DNA of 64,000 bases, taken from Enterobacteriaceae bacterium ESL0689. Its GTDB lineage: Bacteria > Pseudomonadota > Gammaproteobacteria > Enterobacterales > Enterobacteriaceae. Under the pieces are notes generated by a model. The model saw only the letters and a program-made list of their open reading frames with translations. It was not told the origin of the DNA and made no database searches. The stretch spans positions 1,922,001 to 1,986,000 of the forward strand of contig JAQTIF010000001.1 in the NCBI GenBank assembly GCA_029433525.1, in the 5' to 3' direction. The translations under genes were made by a program, and so were the position numbers. Of this stretch, positions 1 to 10,402 are shown in pieces (position 1 is the first letter of the stretch; each line of letters starts with the position of its first letter).

Positions 1-2315
1 TATATGGCTCGCTCAAATTTGCGGTCAACCGTATTCGCGGCGGCCATTTACTGATCGGCATACTCAAAAGCGGCAATCTGGCCAATGTACTGAAAAGCAT
101 CTCCGGGCAGTTCAGCCGGATTAACAGCGGCATGTTGATTGAACAGTTTGCGACCATTTGTGCAGACAGCAAAGAGGCGCAACCGGACGATGCCAGCCAG
201 GCGATCCCTGCCGATGCGCCGCCTGTCGCGCAGAGCTCATTAACTCGCTATGGCCAGGATCTGACGGCGCGGGCGCGTGAAGGAAAAATCGATCCGGTCG
301 TCGGCCGCGATGAAGAGATCCGCCAGATGATCGATATTTTAATGCGACGTCGCCAGAATAACCCGTTACTGACTGGGGAGGCCGGGGTCGGTAAAACCGC
401 GGTCGTCGAAGGGCTGGCGCGTCGTATTGTTGAAGGGGATGTGCCAGAGCCACTACAGAATATCCAGTTATGGTTACTGGATATCGGACTGTTACAGGCT
501 GGCGCGGGAATGAAAGGGGAATTTGAAGCCCGTCTGCAGGCACTGATTAATGAAGTGCAATCCAGTACGACTGCGATAATTTTATTTATCGATGAAATCC
601 ACACCCTGATTGGTGCCGGGGGACAGCAGGGAACCGGCGATGCGGCCAATCTGCTCAAACCGGCGCTGGCACGGGGACAGTTGCGCACTATCGGCGCCAC
701 CACCTGGGCCGAATACAAAAAATATATTGAGAAAGATCCGGCGCTGACCCGCCGCTTCCAGACGGTGCAGGTTCACGAACCGGACGAAGCGAAAGCGATA
801 CGGATGCTGCGCAGTATCGTCTCGCCACTGGAGACCCATCATCAGGTGCTGCTGCTGGATGAAGCGGTAAGCGCGGCAGTCAAGCTTTCGCATCGCTACA
901 TTCCGGCCCGCCAGTTGCCGGATAAAGCCGTCGCCTTACTGGATAACGCCTGCGCCCGGGTCGCCGTCAGCCAGAGTGCGCCACCGGCACAACTGGAGGA
1001 TTGCCTGCGCCAGCTTACTGCGCTGGAGACCGAACTGGCGATTGCTGAACGTGAAGCGCGTATGGGGGTGGGCGATCCACAACGCATCGCGACACTCACT
1101 GCGGCGCGCGACAGCGGCCAGATCCTGGCGGATAGCTTAAAACAACGCTGGCAACAGGAACGCAGCCTGGTCAGTGAGATTATCCGTCTGCGGGCCGCGC
1201 TGTTTGCCGCCGATGAGGGCGAAGCATCGGAACTGCGCACTCAGCTTGCCAGCCAGCAACAGGCGCTGAACAGTCTACAGGGCGATGAGCCACTGCTGTT
1301 TACCGCGGTGGATGAAAACGTCGTCGCGGCGGTGGTCTCTGACTGGACCGGTATCCCGCTGGGGCGGATGGTAAAAAACGAGATCGATGCGATACTGAAC
1401 CTCGCCGATACCCTCAATCAGCGGGTCATCGGGCAGCGCCACGGCCTCGACTTGATCGCCCGGCGGGTAAAAACTTCGCGGGCAAAGCTCGACGACCCCA
1501 ACAAACCGATTGGCGTATTTATGCTGTGTGGCCCCTCCGGGGTCGGCAAAACCGAAACCGCACTGGCGCTGGCCGAGTCGCTATATGGCGGTGAGCAGAA
1601 CGTGATTACCATTAACATGAGTGAATTTCAGGAAGCACACACCGTCTCTACCTTAAAAGGTGCCCCGCCGGGTTACGTCGGTTATGGCGAAGGCGGTGTG
1701 TTAACAGAAGCCGTGCGCCGTCGCCCCTATAGCGTGGTATTGCTGGACGAAATCGAAAAAGCGCACCCGGATGTGCATGAGATCTTCTTCCAGGTGTTCG
1801 ACAAAGGCTGGATGGAGGATGGTGAGGATCGTCACATTGATTTTCGTAATACGATTATTATCCTGACCACCAACATCGGAACGGAGCTCATTAGCGCCAT
1901 GTGTGCCGATCCGCAACTGATGCCTGAACCGGAAGCGTTAAGTGGTGCGCTGCGTCAGCCGCTATTACAGGTATTTCCACCGGCGCTACTGGGACGCCTG
2001 CTGGTCATCCCTTACTACCCGCTCAGTGATGCGATGCTGGGGCAGATCGTACATCTGCAACTCAAACGCATTCAGCGTCGACTGGAAGAAAACCACAACA
2101 TTATTTCAGTATTTGATGACAGTGTAGTGGAACAGATTGTTCAGCGCTGTACCGAGGTAGAGTCAGGGGGACGAATGGTGGACGCGATCCTGACCAACAC
2201 CCTGCTACCGCGGATAAGCCAGATTTTGCTTACCGCCAGTCGCAGCGACGAACAGTACCGACATCTGTCTGTGCGCTGTGAGCAGGGTGAATTTCACTGT
2301 CAGTTTGCTGTGTAA
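1..2315 (+). CDS. tssH: Type VI secretion ATPase TssH/ClpV, 5' truncated by window edge
   Basis: This is a cytoplasmic AAA+ unfoldase that disassembles contracted TssB/TssC sheaths so that type VI secretion can recycle them. The reading frame is already open at base 3, so the start lies upstream; about 770 residues are visible and the family is usually about 850-900. The first AAA domain has Walker A GEAGVGKT (bases 375-398) and a Walker B-like stretch FIDEIHTL. A coiled middle region rich in Leu, Gln and Ala follows. The second AAA domain has Walker A GPSGVGKT (bases 1530-1553) and VVLLDEIEKAHPD. ClpB is the alternative, but the adjacent kinase gene and Rhs debris fit a T6SS locus better. 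The upstream T6SS genes would lie outside the window. Confidence 0.88.
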   Translation, partial: YGSLKFAVNRIRGGHLLIGILKSGNLANVLKSISGQFSRINSGMLIEQFATICADSKEAQPDDASQAIPADAPPVAQSSLTRYGQDLTARAREGKIDPVVGRDEEIRQMIDILMRRRQNNPLLTGEAGVGKTAVVEGLARRIVEGDVPEPLQNIQLWLLDIGLLQAGAGMKGEFEARLQALINEVQSSTTAIILFIDEIHTLIGAGGQQGTGDAANLLKPALARGQLRTIGATTWAEYKKYIEKDPALTRRFQTVQVHEPDEAKAIRMLRSIVSPLETHHQVLLLDEAVSAAVKLSHRYIPARQLPDKAVALLDNACARVAVSQSAPPAQLEDCLRQLTALETELAIAEREARMGVGDPQRIATLTAARDSGQILADSLKQRWQQERSLVSEIIRLRAALFAADEGEASELRTQLASQQQALNSLQGDEPLLFTAVDENVVAAVVSDWTGIPLGRMVKNEIDAILNLADTLNQRVIGQRHGLDLIARRVKTSRAKLDDPNKPIGVFMLCGPSGVGKTETALALAESLYGGEQNVITINMSEFQEAHTVSTLKGAPPGYVGYGEGGVLTEAVRRRPYSVVLLDEIEKAHPDVHEIFFQVFDKGWMEDGEDRHIDFRNTIIILTTNIGTELISAMCADPQLMPEPEALSGALRQPLLQVFPPALLGRLLVIPYYPLSDAMLGQIVHLQLKRIQRRLEENHNIISVFDDSVVEQIVQRCTEVESGGRMVDAILTNTLLPRISQILLTASRSDEQYRHLSVRCEQGEFHCQFAV

Positions 2316-2339
2316 TAATCATCAAGAGAGCTGGAAAAG

Positions 2340-3752
2340 ATGACGGATAATAATCGGGCTGTCCCGAACGCACTACCGGTCGGGTATCGTTTTAATGAGT
2401 TTGAAATCAAAAAAGTGATTGGTGGTGGTGGCTTCGGCATTGTCTACCAGGCCTGGGACCATCAGCTCGAACGCACGATCGCGATTAAAGAATTTATGCC
2501 TGCCTCACTGGCGGTACGTGGTGAGAATATGGCGCTGGTACTGCGCAGTGAGCGCTTCAGCAAAGCGTTTTCCGTTGGGTTGAACAGTTTCATACAGGAA
2601 GCACGACTGCTGGCGCGTTTTAATCACCCAAACCTGTTGCATGTGCTGCGTTTCTGGGTACAAAACGATACCGCGTATATGGGAACGTTATTTTATAGCG
2701 GTACGACACTTTCGCGTCTGCGTGAAGAGCGACCGGAAATCATCAACGAAACCTGGATCCGCCATATATTGCCAATGCTGTTGGGAGCCATCAAGACGCT
2801 CCACGATGAAGGCTACCTGCACCGTGATATCTCGCTGGATAACATTCAAATACAGGATAACGGCTTGCCGATCCTGCTCGATTTCGGTTCAGCCCGTCGC
2901 ACTATCGGAAGCCTTTCTGATGAGACCGAAACCATGTTGCGACCCGGCTTTGCGCCAGTCGAACAGTATACTGACGATAATGAAAGCGAACAGGGGCCGT
3001 GGACTGACATCTATGCGCTCGGTGCGGTATTACATACCCTGATCGTTGGCTCGCCGCCGCCGGTTAGCGTGGTACGTTCGATTGAGGATACCTGTCAACC
3101 ACTGGTGGAGCTGCGACCACAGGGATATTCCCTGTCGCTACTCAACGCCATTGACCGTGCGCTGGCACTGAATATCGCTGATCGGCCACAATCTATTGAT
3201 CAATTTGCCGCGCTGATTGAGATGCCGGTCGCCGGGATTGAAGAGGTGTTGGTCACAAAAAAACCGGCGAAGGAGCCGGTGCCAGTGGCAGAAAAAATAG
3301 TCCCGTCGCCAGACTGGCGACGCTATAAGATCCCGGCAATTATCGCTGCTGTACTGCTGGTGGGCATTACCACAGGCGCAATACTGTTGAGTGGTGGCGG
3401 TCATGATACGCCAGCGCACATTGCTGGCACACCTGGCGCAACGCCGCCAGTTGAGGACGCGACACATGCCCCCGAAGTGGCTCCGCTTAACGATCAGACG
3501 CCGCCGTCAGACGGGGAGAACGCTCCGCTTTCAGTGGCTGCCAGCCCGATCGCACAAGTCTATATTCGTATGCTGGACGGTGAGACCCTGACGGTCAATG
3601 GCGAGCTGAAAACCGTGCATCCGGCATCGGATGGTTATGCGATGCTCAGTCTGCCTGTGGGTGAGTTCACGATAGATCTACAGGACAATGGCAAAACCCG
3701 CACGCAGGTGCTGAATATTACACAACCGGGTACCTGGCTGGTAAATCCGTAA
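2340..3752 (+). CDS. Membrane-anchored Ser/Thr protein kinase, probably T6SS-associated
   Basis: This is a Hanks-type kinase of 470 residues. It has a glycine-rich loop GGGGFG near residue 28, the ATP-binding Lys in AIKEF at residue 50, the catalytic HRDISLDN at 161-168 and DFG at 181-183, so it looks catalytically intact. A single transmembrane segment covers about residues 331-351, and a Pro/Ala-rich linker leads to a small C-terminal domain, presumably periplasmic. The gene starts 24 bases after the tssH stop, after a GAGAGCTGGAAA-type ribosome site, so the two are probably co-transcribed. By analogy with PpkA, such kinases control T6SS firing; that role is inferred from position and no substrate is visible. 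Confidence 0.82.
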   Translation: MTDNNRAVPNALPVGYRFNEFEIKKVIGGGGFGIVYQAWDHQLERTIAIKEFMPASLAVRGENMALVLRSERFSKAFSVGLNSFIQEARLLARFNHPNLLHVLRFWVQNDTAYMGTLFYSGTTLSRLREERPEIINETWIRHILPMLLGAIKTLHDEGYLHRDISLDNIQIQDNGLPILLDFGSARRTIGSLSDETETMLRPGFAPVEQYTDDNESEQGPWTDIYALGAVLHTLIVGSPPPVSVVRSIEDTCQPLVELRPQGYSLSLLNAIDRALALNIADRPQSIDQFAALIEMPVAGIEEVLVTKKPAKEPVPVAEKIVPSPDWRRYKIPAIIAAVLLVGITTGAILLSGGGHDTPAHIAGTPGATPPVEDATHAPEVAPLNDQTPPSDGENAPLSVAASPIAQVYIRMLDGETLTVNGELKTVHPASDGYAMLSLPVGEFTIDLQDNGKTRTQVLNITQPGTWLVNP

Positions 3753-3801
3753 ATAATAAAAGGTTAATCATCCACGCCTTACTTCAGCACAGGGAACGGT
3801 C

Positions 3802-4140
3802 ATGCGCAAAGGCAACACCATCGGAAAACTGCAGTATGTGCCGCCGCCGCTCGACACGGTCGATGGCGGCAGCGCTAATCCGCCGGTGAAGAACGACTGG
3901 TGAGCCGAGTGGGGCGAGATGGTGCACAGCGGGCTCGATATCGTCGGCGCGATACCGGTGAACGAGGCAGTAGCTTGCGCCAGTTCGCGCTTAACGCGGG
4001 CTATGAGCCACGAACAGTCACCCAAGCTGTCAGCCGCTGGGCAGGAAAAAGCGAACTTCCACGCGTCGTTTGACTTATCGGATTTTGCGAGACCTTTCGG
4101 TCGCAATAGGCAAAGAAGTTACCCCCGGCATCCTCAAGGA
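3802..4140 (+). pseudogene. Broken 5' end of a probable Rhs/polymorphic-toxin gene
   Basis: An ATG with a good ribosome site (AGGGA, six bases upstream) opens a frame of 33 codons that ends at an in-frame TGA (3901-3903) inside DW*AEW. Beyond the stop the same frame continues GEMVHSGLDIVGAIP before it loses resemblance to anything. The sequence YVPPPLDTVDGG, then NDW-AEWGEM-HSGLDIVG, resembles from memory the N-terminal segment of some Rhs or toxin-delivery proteins; this identification is uncertain. Its place between the kinase and an Rhs core fragment supports one shattered Rhs effector gene. The nonsense codon and later frame loss make it non-functional. Confidence 0.5.
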
Positions 4141-4333
4141 GGCGTCAGACGACTCGGTACGGAAAGTGATTTATCTGGCAATCCAGTCAGCCTCAAAAAA
4201 ATGGAGTATGCCGATCCAGAACTGGCGACTGGCAATGAGTCGCTTTATTATTGAGTTTGGTGATCGCCTGAGCGGGTCCTTTAATACGGTGGCAGTTACA
4301 CAGAATGATTTACAGGGTCAGAGAATTTGCTGA
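4141..4333 (+). pseudogene. IS256-family transposase, C-terminal fragment
   Basis: The frame reads DDSVRKVIYLAIQSASKKW followed by SMPIQNWRLAMSRFIIEFGD, which is the characteristic C-terminal end of IS256-family transposases of enteric bacteria. Only about 40-45 matching residues remain. The family protein is about 400 residues, so the catalytic DDE region is gone. The upstream junction near 4145 is abrupt. The expected stop after the DRLSG segment is missing, and the frame runs into the IS end sequence before stopping at 4331-4333. This is an insertion relic inside the Rhs debris. Confidence 0.8.
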
Positions 4334-4430
4334 TTCAGAGTATCAAGAGGTGCAACGATTAATTGATTGTTTAAAGAGATCTTGTAAATAATTCTGTATA
4401 TCCATCAACTCTTGTAAATCATTCTGTATA
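4296..4430. repeat. Three IS-end-like copies, one inverted
   Basis: TTACACAGAATGATTTACA at 4296-4314, just past the transposase remnant, is the inverse of CTTGTAAATCATTCTGTATA at 4411-4430. A second direct copy, CTTGTAAATAATTCTGTATA, lies at 4381-4400. The position next to an IS256 transposase end suggests that these are terminal inverted repeats of that element and of a second or nested copy. Confidence 0.55.
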
Positions 4431-4437
4431 ACTATAA

Positions 4438-4941
4438 TCGCATCCAGCTAAATATCACCGTAAAGCAACACCGCACGGTGCCTATAATGTCTTTGGCCGC
4501 CGGACGTGGAAACAGGACGCCAGCGGGATAACCGTTTTTATCTGGGACGGCGACCGGCTGCTGAATGAAATCAGCGACCCGCGCAGCCATCTGTGGATTG
4601 ACGAAGACGAGCACGGCTTCGCCCCGCTGGCGCAGGTCACCCACCGGGCAGGCGAAGATAAAAAAGAGGCACGGGTCTACGAGTATCACAACGACGCCTC
4701 CGGCCTGCCACGCGAACTGACCGACGTACAGGGCATGGCAGGCCGATTCCCACAACGGGAATCACACCGCGCAGGTAACAACCGGCAGCGAAGACAGCGC
4801 TGGGCCACCCCGATGCAGCATCAGCATGGTGGTCAGTCGGCGGGCATGATTTTTATCGCAGGTTTTATGAATCATTTTCCGCATCAGGCGTCGTTCGTTA
4901 CGGAGAACAGATGCTATGATCGGTATTCTTCTGGCAGTTGA
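4438..4941 (+). pseudogene. Rhs core fragment
   Basis: The frame is open from 4438 but has no start in a sensible place. From about 4447 it encodes AYNVFGRRTWKQDASGITVF, then WDGDRLLNEI, FAPLAQVTHRAGEDKKEARV and YEYHNDASGLPRELTD. This is the conserved core of enterobacterial Rhs proteins (YD-repeat shell). After about 4735 the resemblance stops and the remaining residues to the stop at 4939-4941 look like out-of-frame sequence. The piece covers less than a tenth of a normal Rhs protein of about 1,400 residues. Together with the fragment at 3802 it indicates an Rhs gene gutted by deletion and IS insertion. Confidence 0.75.
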
Positions 4942-5179
4942 TCAGATCACACACTCCGTGCAGAGTGCGCTTAAAGGGATCAACTGTTCGGCGCCACCAT
5001 TTAGCGTTACCCGATGATGGAGTCCATGTACAAACCCGCTGAAATTGAAAAAATTATCATTCATTGTTTCCGTTATCTGGCTGGGACGATGGCAAACGTG
5101 GGCTTCTCTTTTATTGATTCTGCGCATCCTGTATGATAGCGCGGACTAACCCTGGTAATATTGGTACTATTCCCTCACT

Positions 5180-6436
5180 ATGACCCTTTTAGCTCTTGGT
5201 ATTAATCACAAAACAGCCCCTGTCGCGCTGCGGGAACGCGTTGCGTTTTCGCCTGATACGCTCGATCAAGCGCTGGAGAGCTTACTGGCTCAGCCAATGG
5301 TACAGGGTGGGGTGGTGCTTTCAACCTGTAATCGGACGGAGTTATATCTCAGTGTTGCGCAACAGGATAATTTGCGTGAAGCCCTGATTCGTTGGTTATG
5401 TGATTATCATCATCTCAATGAGGAAGATCTGCGTTATAGCCTGTACTGGTATCAGGACAACGATGCGGTCAGCCATCTGATGCGTGTCGCCAGCGGCCTC
5501 GATTCACTGGTACTGGGTGAACCACAGATCCTCGGACAGGTAAAAAAGGCTTTTGCTGACTCCAGCCGCGGGCACGGCAAAGTCAGTGAACTGGATCGGA
5601 TGTTTCAGAAGTCTTTCTCGGTGGCCAAACGGGTACGCACTGAAACCGATATCGGTGCCAGCGCCGTTTCTGTCGCTTTCGCCGCCTGTACTCTGGCACA
5701 ACAAATCTTCGAATCACTGAACAGTGTAACGGTGTTGCTGGTGGGCGCGGGCGAGACTATCGAGCTGGTTGCCCGGCATTTACGGGAAAGTCAGGTGCGG
5801 AAAATGATCGTCGCCAACCGAACCCGTGAACGGGCAAAAACGCTGGCCGGAGAGGTGGGGGCGGAGATTATCGCGCTGAGCGATATTGATCAGCGACTGA
5901 AAGAGGCCGATGTTATTATCAGTGCCACAGCCAGCCCACTGCCGATCATTAAGAAAGAGATGGTCGAACGTGCGCTGAAAGCACGGCGTAACCAGCCGAT
6001 GTTGCTGGTCGATATTGCGGTACCGAGAGATGTTGAGCCTGCGGTGGGTAAGCTGGCCAATGCTTACCTGTACAGTGTCGATGATTTACAAAATATTATT
6101 CAGCATAACCGCGCCCGGCGTGAAGTCGCGGCGGTGCATGCAGAAGCGATTGTGGAACAGGAAACAGATGAATTTATGGCCTGGTTACGTGCTCAGGAGG
6201 CCAGCGAAACCATTCGTGAATATCGTTCCCGCGCCGAACAGACGCGAGAAGAGCTGACGGCGAAAGCGCTGGCGGTACTGGCACAAGGGGGCGATATGCG
6301 GGAAGTTATCGAAGATCTTACCCATAAGTTAACCAATCGCCTGATCCACATGCCGACTAAATCGTTGCAACAGGCGGCACGTGACGGAAATGACGAACGT
6401 CTGCAAATACTGCGTAATAGCCTCGGGCTGGAATAG
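5180..6436 (+). CDS. hemA: Glutamyl-tRNA reductase
   Basis: HemA reduces glutamyl-tRNA(Glu) with NADPH to glutamate-1-semialdehyde, the first committed step of tetrapyrrole (haem, sirohaem, B12) synthesis. The protein is 418 residues, as in E. coli. It starts [20 protein letters not shown] and has the catalytic Cys in [13 protein letters not shown] Rossmann stretch [19 protein letters not shown] follows, then the C-terminal dimerisation region. The lolB gene, divergent from hemA in E. coli, is not present; instead 4942-5179 is a spacer with no coding signal that I recognise. The last bases before the start (ACTAACCCTGG onward) resemble the hemA leader. It is followed by prfA after 38 bases, the conserved hemA-prfA-prmC order. 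Confidence 0.97.
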   Translation: MTLLALGINHKTAPVALRERVAFSPDTLDQALESLLAQPMVQGGVVLSTCNRTELYLSVAQQDNLREALIRWLCDYHHLNEEDLRYSLYWYQDNDAVSHLMRVASGLDSLVLGEPQILGQVKKAFADSSRGHGKVSELDRMFQKSFSVAKRVRTETDIGASAVSVAFAACTLAQQIFESLNSVTVLLVGAGETIELVARHLRESQVRKMIVANRTRERAKTLAGEVGAEIIALSDIDQRLKEADVIISATASPLPIIKKEMVERALKARRNQPMLLVDIAVPRDVEPAVGKLANAYLYSVDDLQNIIQHNRARREVAAVHAEAIVEQETDEFMAWLRAQEASETIREYRSRAEQTREELTAKALAVLAQGGDMREVIEDLTHKLTNRLIHMPTKSLQQAARDGNDERLQILRNSLGLE

Positions 6437-6474
6437 CGCAGTTCTTTTTTTCACAACAGGGTGAATTGACACCG

Positions 6475-7557
6475 ATGAAACCGTCTATCATTGCCAAACT
6501 GGAAGCTCTCAACGAACGCCATGAGGAAGTTCAGGCGCTGTTAGGAGAGGCGCAGATTATTGCCGATCAGGATAAATTTCGTGCCCTGTCACGGGAATAT
6601 GCGCAACTGGATAGCGTCGCAGGTTGTTATAACGCATGGCGCAGCGTCCAGGCGGATATCGCTGCGGCGCAGACGATGCTTGACGATGCCGAATTACGTG
6701 AGATGGCACAGGAAGAGCTGGCCGTCGCGAAAAATAAAAATGACCAGCTGGAACAGCAATTACAGGTGCTATTGTTGCCGCAGGACCCGGACGATGGACG
6801 CCATGCCTTTATTGAAGTGCGTGCCGGTACTGGCGGTGATGAAGCGGCATTGTTTGCCGGGGATCTGTTCCGGATGTACAGCCGTTACGCAGAATCCCGG
6901 CGCTGGCAGGTAGAGATTATGAGCGCCAGCGACGGTGAGCACGGGGGTTTTAAAGAGGTCATCGCCAGAATCAGTGGTGATGATGTTTACGGCCGACTGA
7001 AGTTCGAGTCAGGCGGCCATCGTGTCCAGCGTGTTCCGGCTACCGAATCGCAGGGGCGGATCCACACCTCGGCCTGTACGGTGGTGGTGATGCCGGTGCT
7101 GCCCGAGACAGAAATGCCGGAAATCAATCCCGGCGATCTGCGTATTGATACCTTCCGATCCTCCGGTGCTGGTGGACAACATGTTAACACCACCGATTCG
7201 GCGATCCGCATCACTCACTTACCGACCGGTATTGTGGTGGAGTGTCAGGACGAACGCTCGCAGCATAAAAACAAAGCGAAAGCATTGTCCGTGCTTGGGG
7301 CGCGTATTCACGCCGCAGAAGTGGCCAGACGACAACAGGCGGAAGCCTCCACCCGACGCAATTTACTGGGCAGCGGTGATCGCAGTGATCGCAATCGCAC
7401 CTACAATTTCCCGCAGGGACGGGTCACGGATCATCGTATCAATCTGACGCTCTATCGCCTCGATGAAGTGATGGAGGGCAAGCTGGATATGCTGATTGAG
7501 CCGATTATTCAGGAACATCAGGCGGATCAACTCGCTGCACTCGCTGAACAGGAATGA
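6475..7557 (+). CDS. prfA: Peptide chain release factor 1
   Basis: RF1 recognises UAA and UAG stop codons and triggers peptide release on the ribosome. The start [20 protein letters not shown] at 6475 matches E. coli RF1 and gives 360 residues; a TTG nine bases upstream is in frame but less likely. The peptidyl-release motif GGQ lies in [20 protein letters not shown], and the codon-recognition region holds [14 protein letters not shown]. The stop overlaps the prmC start (ATGATGA), so release factor and its methylase are translationally coupled. Confidence 0.97.
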   Translation: MKPSIIAKLEALNERHEEVQALLGEAQIIADQDKFRALSREYAQLDSVAGCYNAWRSVQADIAAAQTMLDDAELREMAQEELAVAKNKNDQLEQQLQVLLLPQDPDDGRHAFIEVRAGTGGDEAALFAGDLFRMYSRYAESRRWQVEIMSASDGEHGGFKEVIARISGDDVYGRLKFESGGHRVQRVPATESQGRIHTSACTVVVMPVLPETEMPEINPGDLRIDTFRSSGAGGQHVNTTDSAIRITHLPTGIVVECQDERSQHKNKAKALSVLGARIHAAEVARRQQAEASTRRNLLGSGDRSDRNRTYNFPQGRVTDHRINLTLYRLDEVMEGKLDMLIEPIIQEHQADQLAALAEQE

Positions 7558-8405
7558 TGACCTTTCGTCAATGGCTTCAGCAGGCTGCGGCCTCGCTTGT
7601 CGCCAGTGAAAGCCCACGGCGTGATGCGGAAATTTTGCTCGGGCATGTCACCGGGAAATCGCGAACGGCGATCATCGCCTTTGATGAGACGGTGCTGACG
7701 ACAGAGCAACTGACGATGCTTGAGGCGTTACTGGCGCGTCGTCAGCGCGGTGAACCGATCGCTTATCTGGTCGGTGAGCGTGAATTCTGGTCGTTACCCT
7801 TGCGTGTCTCCGCGACCACACTGATACCACGTCCGGATAGTGAATGCCTTGTCGAACAGGCGCTGGCGCGATTGCCCGCCACGCCGTGTCAGATCCTGGA
7901 TTTAGGCACTGGCACCGGGGCGATTGCGCTGGCGTTAGCCAGTGAACGGCCGGACTGCCAGATAACGGCGGTTGACGTTATGCCCGCAGCGGTAATGCTG
8001 GCGAGGCAAAATGCCGAACGGCTGGCGATAAGCAATGTCCGCATCCAGCAGAGTCACTGGTTCAGCGCCCTGGCGAGGCAACCGTTCAGCATGATTGTCA
8101 GCAATCCCCCCTATATTGATGAAGCCGATCCCCATCTTGCCGAGGGTGACGTGCGCTTTGAGCCGAGAAGTGCGCTGGTTGCCGCCGATAAGGGGCTTGC
8201 TGACCTCGCGCATATTATTGCCGAAGGTCGCCATTTCCTGACACCCGATGGTGTGATGCTACTGGAACATGGCTGGCAACAGGGGGCAGCGGTACGGGCA
8301 CTGTTTCGCGAGGCGGGTTACAGTGATATCACCACCTGTCGTGACTATGGTGACAATGAGCGCCTGACGCTGGGATGGGCTTCGAACAGGGAAAGGGCTG
8401 ACTGA
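7554..8405 (+). CDS. prmC: Release factor glutamine methyltransferase
   Basis: PrmC uses S-adenosylmethionine to methylate the glutamine of the GGQ motif in RF1 and RF2, which raises termination efficiency. The 283-residue protein has the SAM-binding motif [16 protein letters not shown] and the catalytic NPPY in [12 protein letters not shown], both intact. ATG at 7554 or 7557 could be used; both sit on the prfA stop codon. In E. coli sirB2 follows immediately, but here it is absent and the 138 bases before sirB1 carry no frame of that size. Confidence 0.95.
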   Translation: MMTFRQWLQQAAASLVASESPRRDAEILLGHVTGKSRTAIIAFDETVLTTEQLTMLEALLARRQRGEPIAYLVGEREFWSLPLRVSATTLIPRPDSECLVEQALARLPATPCQILDLGTGTGAIALALASERPDCQITAVDVMPAAVMLARQNAERLAISNVRIQQSHWFSALARQPFSMIVSNPPYIDEADPHLAEGDVRFEPRSALVAADKGLADLAHIIAEGRHFLTPDGVMLLEHGWQQGAAVRALFREAGYSDITTCRDYGDNERLTLGWASNRERAD

Positions 8406-8543
8406 AAAGCGGTTTGGCGTTATCATACCAGAAAATATGAGATTTTATCGTACCTGTGCAGGTCAGTGGTGATATATCACGTTAGCGCTGATATTCAGCA
8501 TGATACCACTCGCCATCGTAAGAAGAGCGTTACTGGAGTAAGC

Positions 8544-9356
8544 ATGAGATCATTAGCTGATTTCGAATTTAATAAGGCGCTGTTGTGTGACGGGATGGTC
8601 CTTATTTCTGAATTAATCCGTGACGATTTTCCGACCCATTATGTACAGCATGAGCTTGAGCGTTTATTACATCTGGCAGAGGAAGAAATTGCCGGATGCT
8701 GGGATCAGGAGCGTCAGTTAGAGCGATTACTCGATCTGTTCTATTACGAATGGGGATTCCGGGGTTCTGAGGGGGTTTATCGGCTATCAGATGCCTTATG
8801 GATAGATAAAGTGCTGTTAAATCGTCAGGGAAGTGCTGTTTCTTTAGGGGCGATCCTGTTATGGATCGCTCAGCGTCTGTCACTGCCACTGGTGCCGGTT
8901 ATTTTTCCGACACAGATGTTACTGCGGGCAGACCTGGAAAGCAGCCAGCAAATTTGGTTAATCAATCCATTTAATGGTGACACGCTGGACGAACACACGC
9001 TGGAAGTCTGGCTGAAGGGCAACATCAGTCCGCTTGCTGAACTGTTCAACGAAGATCTGGAAGAGGCCGATAACGCTGAAGTGATTGATAAACTACTGGA
9101 TACGTTAAAATCAGCGCTGGTGGCAGAACAGCAAATGGAGCTGGCGTTACGTGTCAGCGAAGTGTTACTCCAGATTAACCCTGAAGATCCTTATGAAATC
9201 CGTGATCGTGGGCTGATTTACGCCCAGCTTGAGTGTGAGCATGTTGCCTTGCGCGATCTCAGCTATTTTATCGAACAATGTCCCGAAGATCCGATAAGCG
9301 AAATGATCCGGGCGCAAATTAATACAATCTCGCATAAACACATTATTCTTCATTAA
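8544..9356 (+). CDS. sirB1: SirB1 family protein (transglutaminase-like plus TPR)
   Basis: This 270-residue protein starts MRSLADFEFNKALLCDGMVL, as in E. coli SirB1 (269). An in-frame ATG at 8466 would add 26 unconserved residues, and GGAG before 8544 supports the inner start. The N-terminal half carries the transglutaminase-like SirB1_N segment (GFRGSEGVYRLSDALWIDKV, NRQGSAVSLGAILL). The C-terminal third has a TPR-like helical pair (NPEDPYEIRDRGLIYAQLEC). The molecular function is not settled. The gene keeps its usual place before kdsA but lacks its usual partner sirB2. Confidence 0.92.
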   Translation: MRSLADFEFNKALLCDGMVLISELIRDDFPTHYVQHELERLLHLAEEEIAGCWDQERQLERLLDLFYYEWGFRGSEGVYRLSDALWIDKVLLNRQGSAVSLGAILLWIAQRLSLPLVPVIFPTQMLLRADLESSQQIWLINPFNGDTLDEHTLEVWLKGNISPLAELFNEDLEEADNAEVIDKLLDTLKSALVAEQQMELALRVSEVLLQINPEDPYEIRDRGLIYAQLECEHVALRDLSYFIEQCPEDPISEMIRAQINTISHKHIILH

Positions 9357-9484
9357 ACATCCGGGCCAGCAAGGGGTTATCGATCCGATAAGTCTGATGG
9401 CGACCTGAACGGTCATCAGAGCGCACCGATAACCTGCGCAGGCTCCTTTTGCGGCTGAAATGATTCTGGTGATTCCTCTGATAA

Positions 9485-10348
<864 letters not shown>

Positions 10349-10354
10349 AATAAC

Positions 10355-10380
10355 GGCCTGGTGATGCCAGGCCATTCTTT
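10355..10380. terminator. Terminator between convergent kdsA and chaA
   Basis: GGCCTGG and CCAGGCC form a seven-base-pair stem with a five-base loop, followed on the plus strand by ATTCTTTT. It lies seven bases after the kdsA stop and also faces the end of chaA. Confidence 0.7.
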
Positions 10381-10402
10381 TATCTATCGCGCGATGCCTC
10401 AA

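Noticed and set aside
3919-4254. 111-codon frame in the Rhs debris as a real gene
   Set aside because: It continues the frame after the TGA at 3901 and then passes into IS256 sequence out of frame; no ribosome site for its ATG.
4942-5179. Remnant of lolB upstream of hemA
   Set aside because: I read both strands and found no LolB-like lipobox or conserved stretch; only the hemA leader is recognisable.
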